A DNA stretch of 9,273 nucleotides from Anaerolineae bacterium (GTDB taxonomy: Bacteria > Chloroflexota > Anaerolineae > J102), in assembly GCA_026992375.1 (NCBI GenBank), contig JALXAF010000015.1:1-9273 (forward strand). Reading direction: 5' to 3'. The position numbers and the translations under genes were made by a program. This document shows positions 7,177 through 9,273 of this stretch, in pieces; the first letter of the stretch is position 1, and each line of letters begins with the position of its first letter. Under the pieces are notes generated by a model. It ran no database searches, was not told where the DNA came from, and saw only the letters and a list, made by a program, of their open reading frames with translations.

Positions 7177-7217
7177 TTGCCTCGTTTTTCCTTTGCGGCT
7201 CTGCGTCTTTGCGTGAT
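7177..7217 (-). repeat. Degenerate GCAAAGACGCAGAG low-complexity element
   Basis: Read on the minus strand the stretch contains GCAAAGACGCAGAGCCGCAA, related in style to 5051-5085. On the plus strand it creates an open frame reading FAALRLCVI that joins the prenyl synthase frame and could mislead start calling. Confidence 0.4.
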
Positions 7218-7242
7218 ACATTTTTTTGCCATCATCTTCATT

Positions 7243-8274
7243 ATGACAACCCTCGAACAATTCAGTCAACGCTGGATCCCCGAAATCGAAACTGAGATGC
7301 GCACATTGCTCAGCGGGGAGCCGCCCGCGCTGCGAGGCATGTATGGCATGATGCGTTATCACATGGGCTGGGAAGATCAGCAAGGCGCTCCCCAGAACGC
7401 GCCCGGCGGCAAGCGCATCCGGCCATTGCTCACGCTGATGACCTGCCAGGCAGCGGGCGGACGACCGCAACAGGCCATTCCCGCGGCTGCGGCAGTAGAG
7501 TTGCTGCACAACTTCTCCCTCATCCATGACGACATCGAAGATCGCAGCCTGACGCGGCGACACCGCCCCACCGTGTGGTCGTGGGCGGGCGAAGCCCAGG
7601 CCATCAACACGGGCGACGCCATGTTCGTCATCGCACACCTGGCCATGCTGCGCCTGCGTCAACGCGAGCTGTCGCCTTCTCGGGCGCTGGACGCCATGCA
7701 GATTTTCGAAGAGACTTGTTTGCGACTGACCGAAGGTCAATATCTGGACATGAGCTTCGAAACCCGCACCGACGTGACCCTGGCCGAGTATATGATGATG
7801 ATTTCGGGCAAAACCGCGGCGCTGCTTTCGGCTTCGACTCTGCTGGGTGCCGTCATCGCGGGCAGCGCCCGGGCGGACGCGTACCGCGACTTCGGCTACG
7901 AACTGGGAATCAGCTTTCAGATCGAAGATGACATCCTGGGCGCATGGGGCGAAGAGGCTCAGACCGGCAAATCGACCACGGGCGACATCATCACTCGCAA
8001 GAAAACGCTGCCCGTGCTCTATGCCCTTGACCAGCCTGGGCCTGCTGGCGAACGATTGCGGGCCATCTACGCCCGCGCCGAACCCCTCGCCGCCGATGAA
8101 GTCCCCCAGGTGTTGGCGCTGCTGAAGGAGCTAGGCGCGCGGGATTACGCTATCAGCCAGGGCAAGCGCCATGCCCGGGCCGCGCTGGCCGCGCTGGAGC
8201 AGGCCGACGGCGACGCCGAGACCATCGATTTGTTGGCTTCATTGGTGCAACGCCTGGTCGGAAGACGGAGTTGA
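7243..8274 (+). CDS. Class II polyprenyl diphosphate synthase, probably geranylgeranyl diphosphate synthase
   Basis: The enzyme adds IPP units to an allylic diphosphate in the cytoplasm. The 343-residue protein has GGKRIRP (55-61), the first Asp-rich motif DDIED (96-100), RRHRPTVW after it, EGQYLDM, SGKTAALL, and the second Asp-rich motif DDILG (229-233), whose last Asp is Gly. DDxxG is also found in some actinobacterial-type synthases, followed there, as here, by TGK and RKK. Phe91, the fifth residue before the first motif, is the chain-length position that is aromatic in archaeal-type GGPP synthases, so a C20 product is likely but unproven. The frame opens at 7177, but the first 22 residues come from low-complexity repeat DNA; conserved-looking sequence starts at ATG 7243. 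No good ribosome binding site precedes it. fni lies upstream. Confidence 0.92.
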   Translation: MTTLEQFSQRWIPEIETEMRTLLSGEPPALRGMYGMMRYHMGWEDQQGAPQNAPGGKRIRPLLTLMTCQAAGGRPQQAIPAAAAVELLHNFSLIHDDIEDRSLTRRHRPTVWSWAGEAQAINTGDAMFVIAHLAMLRLRQRELSPSRALDAMQIFEETCLRLTEGQYLDMSFETRTDVTLAEYMMMISGKTAALLSASTLLGAVIAGSARADAYRDFGYELGISFQIEDDILGAWGEEAQTGKSTTGDIITRKKTLPVLYALDQPGPAGERLRAIYARAEPLAADEVPQVLALLKELGARDYAISQGKRHARAALAALEQADGDAETIDLLASLVQRLVGRRS

Positions 8275-8344
8275 AAGAAAAGGCGCGTTGTGATTGTGGT
8301 GCATGACGCAGCCGATGCGCCAGGGATGTGGGTGATGATGAAAC

Positions 8345-8379
8345 AAAAAGACGGACAAACGACTGTCATCGTCTGTCCG
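8345..8379 (-). terminator. Terminator of rplY
   Basis: CGGACA-A-ACGA (8352-8362), loop CTGTCA, and TCGT-C-TGTCCG (8369-8379) form a stem of ten pairs with one A-C mismatch. On the minus strand it is followed by CTTTTTG, 30 bases after the rplY stop. On the plus strand no T-run follows, so it is weaker for the convergent prenyl synthase. Confidence 0.75.
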
Positions 8380-8409
8380 CCAGATTGTTGGCGCAGAAAC
8401 GCGAGAGGA

Positions 8410-9039
8410 TTATTCCTCGGCGGCGGCTTCGGCGGTTTCGCCTTCTTCGCCGGGTTCGCCCTCTTCCTCAGTGCCATCCTCGGCCAGCTTGCGGGAGATG
8501 GTCAGACTGATGACTGGCGCTTCCGGCTCTGCCAGCACTTCGACGCCCTCAGGCACAGGCAGATCAGCAATGGTGATGACGTCATGCAGCGTTTCCAGCT
8601 TGCTCATGTCGGCCACCAGGGCCTCGGGGATATTGCCGGGTAGACATTCCACCGGGATGGCATCCATGTGATGGATGACGACCGCTCCCCCCTTGACGGC
8701 TTCGGATTCGCCCACCATGTGCACGGGCACGTCGGTCTGGATCTTGACATCCATTTGCACCTTGTAGAAATCGACATGCAGGATGGTGCGGCGCACCGGA
8801 TGGCGCTGGATTTCCTTGATCAGCGCATTGACGGGCTTCTTTTCCAGGCCCGCTAGCGCAATAAGCTGACTATAACCTCCGCTACGCAAAATGCGCACCA
8901 GATCGATTTCGCGAAACTGTATGGGCGCGGCCGCCTGGCCCTGACCATACAAGACAGCAGGCACATAACCGTTCTCGCGTACGTGCTTGACGCGGCGTCC
9001 GGTTATCGCCCTTGGTTCGACATTCAAAACATAATCCAT
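8410..9039 (-). CDS. rplY: 50S ribosomal protein bL25, long CTC/TL5 form
   Basis: The protein binds 5S rRNA in the central protuberance of the large ribosomal subunit. Residues 3-92 form the L25 domain (RAITGRRVKHVRENGYVPAVLYG, then KEIQRHPVRRTILHVDFYKV). Residues 95-180 form the CTC-type beta domain (VPVHMVGESEAVKGGAVV, IPEALVADMSKLETLHDVIT). The last 25 or so residues are an acidic Glu/Gly/Ala tail, common in this longer form. At 209 residues it has the expected length. GGGAG (9049-9053) lies 9 bases before the ATG. It is monocistronic here, with its own terminator and a divergent gene upstream. Long L25 proteins are sometimes named general stress protein Ctc; stress control cannot be judged from this sequence. 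Confidence 0.95.
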   Translation of the reverse strand: MDYVLNVEPRAITGRRVKHVRENGYVPAVLYGQGQAAAPIQFREIDLVRILRSGGYSQLIALAGLEKKPVNALIKEIQRHPVRRTILHVDFYKVQMDVKIQTDVPVHMVGESEAVKGGAVVIHHMDAIPVECLPGNIPEALVADMSKLETLHDVITIADLPVPEGVEVLAEPEAPVISLTISRKLAEDGTEEEGEPGEEGETAEAAAEE

Positions 9040-9091
9040 TATCGGTAGCTCCCTATATTTAAAGGTGGGTAATTTGAGTGCTGATGAGATA

Positions 9092-9133
9092 AAAACGCGT
9101 TTTGCGTTGATCGATAAAATAAAACCTATCGAT
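9092..9133. promoter_or_regulatory. Palindromic sites between divergent genes, possible operators
   Basis: AAAACGCGTTTT (9092-9103) is a perfect 12-base palindrome. ATCGATA (9110-9116) and TATCGAT (9127-9133) form a perfect 7-base inverted repeat with a 10-base spacer, and the right half overlaps the ATG at 9132. They lie upstream of rplY and over the start of the plus-strand gene. A role as protein-binding sites is inference. Confidence 0.35.
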
Positions 9134-9273
9134 GACAGAACAACAACAGCAGCAGCAAGGTGTCCAGCGTTATGCCAACGGTCAAGTTGAATACGACAGT
9201 CGAACGCTCTCTGACCCTGGTCTGCACGTCGCCGTCTTGTCTCTGTTTTTGAGCGATGGCGTGGGAAAAATCT
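9132..9273 (+). CDS. Hypothetical protein, N-terminal fragment cut off by window edge
   Basis: The frame is open for 47 codons from the ATG at 9132 to the window edge. It starts with a Gln run (MTEQQQQQQG) and continues VQRYANGQVEYDSRTLS and a hydrophobic stretch (HVAVLSLFL). Codon choice looks coding-like. No ribosome binding site is seen, and TAAAAT at 9115-9120 could be a -10 box giving a very short leader. It is divergent from rplY. No family is recognised from this fragment. Confidence 0.5.
   Translation, partial: MTEQQQQQQGVQRYANGQVEYDSRTLSDPGLHVAVLSLFLSDGVGKI

Larger units (their letters stand above)
6924..7242. other. Intergenic region filled by a fold-back element, 319 bases
   Basis: No gene is supported here. 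Most of the gap is the long inverted repeat 6979-7170, flanked on the right by a CTTTGCG-type low-complexity stretch that abuts the prenyl synthase start. No clear promoter for that gene was identified in it. Confidence 0.55.

Noticed and set aside
7132..7740. Minus-strand ORF of 202 codons ending in HAKTQSRKGKTRQRK
   Set aside because: It is antisense to the prenyl synthase, and its C-terminal end is the translation of a low-complexity repeat.

Overview
The window looks like chromosomal DNA of a Chloroflexota bacterium, most likely of the Anaerolineae type. This is an inference from several signs: a secreted modular protein with Thr-Pro linkers and a Tyr-Leu-Pro-Ile-Ile-Leu segment, moderately high GC, a type 2 isopentenyl-diphosphate isomerase near a class II prenyl synthase, and degenerate CACAAAG/ACACGAAG-type intergenic elements. 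No mobile-element transposase, tRNA, rRNA or CRISPR array was seen.

Layout. Positions 1-1779 (minus) hold the first 593 codons of a large secreted protein that runs off the left edge. A 313-base gap with a good promoter for it separates it from a divergent plus-strand gene (2093-3454). That gene encodes a nitrilase-fold protein whose catalytic Lys and Cys positions are substituted, followed by a long acidic, proline-rich tail. A hairpin at 3521-3578 ends it and lies between convergent genes. Next, on the minus strand, come a bacterial eRF1-like (baeRF) protein with a zinc ribbon (3591-4835) and, upstream of it, two short membrane proteins joined by a 4-base ATGA overlap (5189-5431 and 5428-5730) behind a clear promoter.

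The right half holds isoprenoid genes on the plus strand. These are fni, the FMN-dependent type 2 IPP isomerase (5889-6923), and a polyprenyl (probably geranylgeranyl) diphosphate synthase (7243-8274). Together they would balance IPP and DMAPP and condense them to a C20-type precursor for carotenoids, quinones or similar products. A long imperfect inverted repeat (6979-7170) lies between them. rplY (ribosomal protein bL25, 8410-9039) is convergent with the synthase and has its own terminator. A palindrome-rich divergent region leads to a partial plus-strand gene at the right edge.

The most interesting items are the apparent nitrilase pseudoenzyme, the eRF1-like protein lacking a GGQ loop but carrying a zinc ribbon, the fold-back repeat next to the prenyl synthase, and the coupled pair of unrecognised small membrane proteins. 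I saw no clear new multi-gene system such as a defence island.
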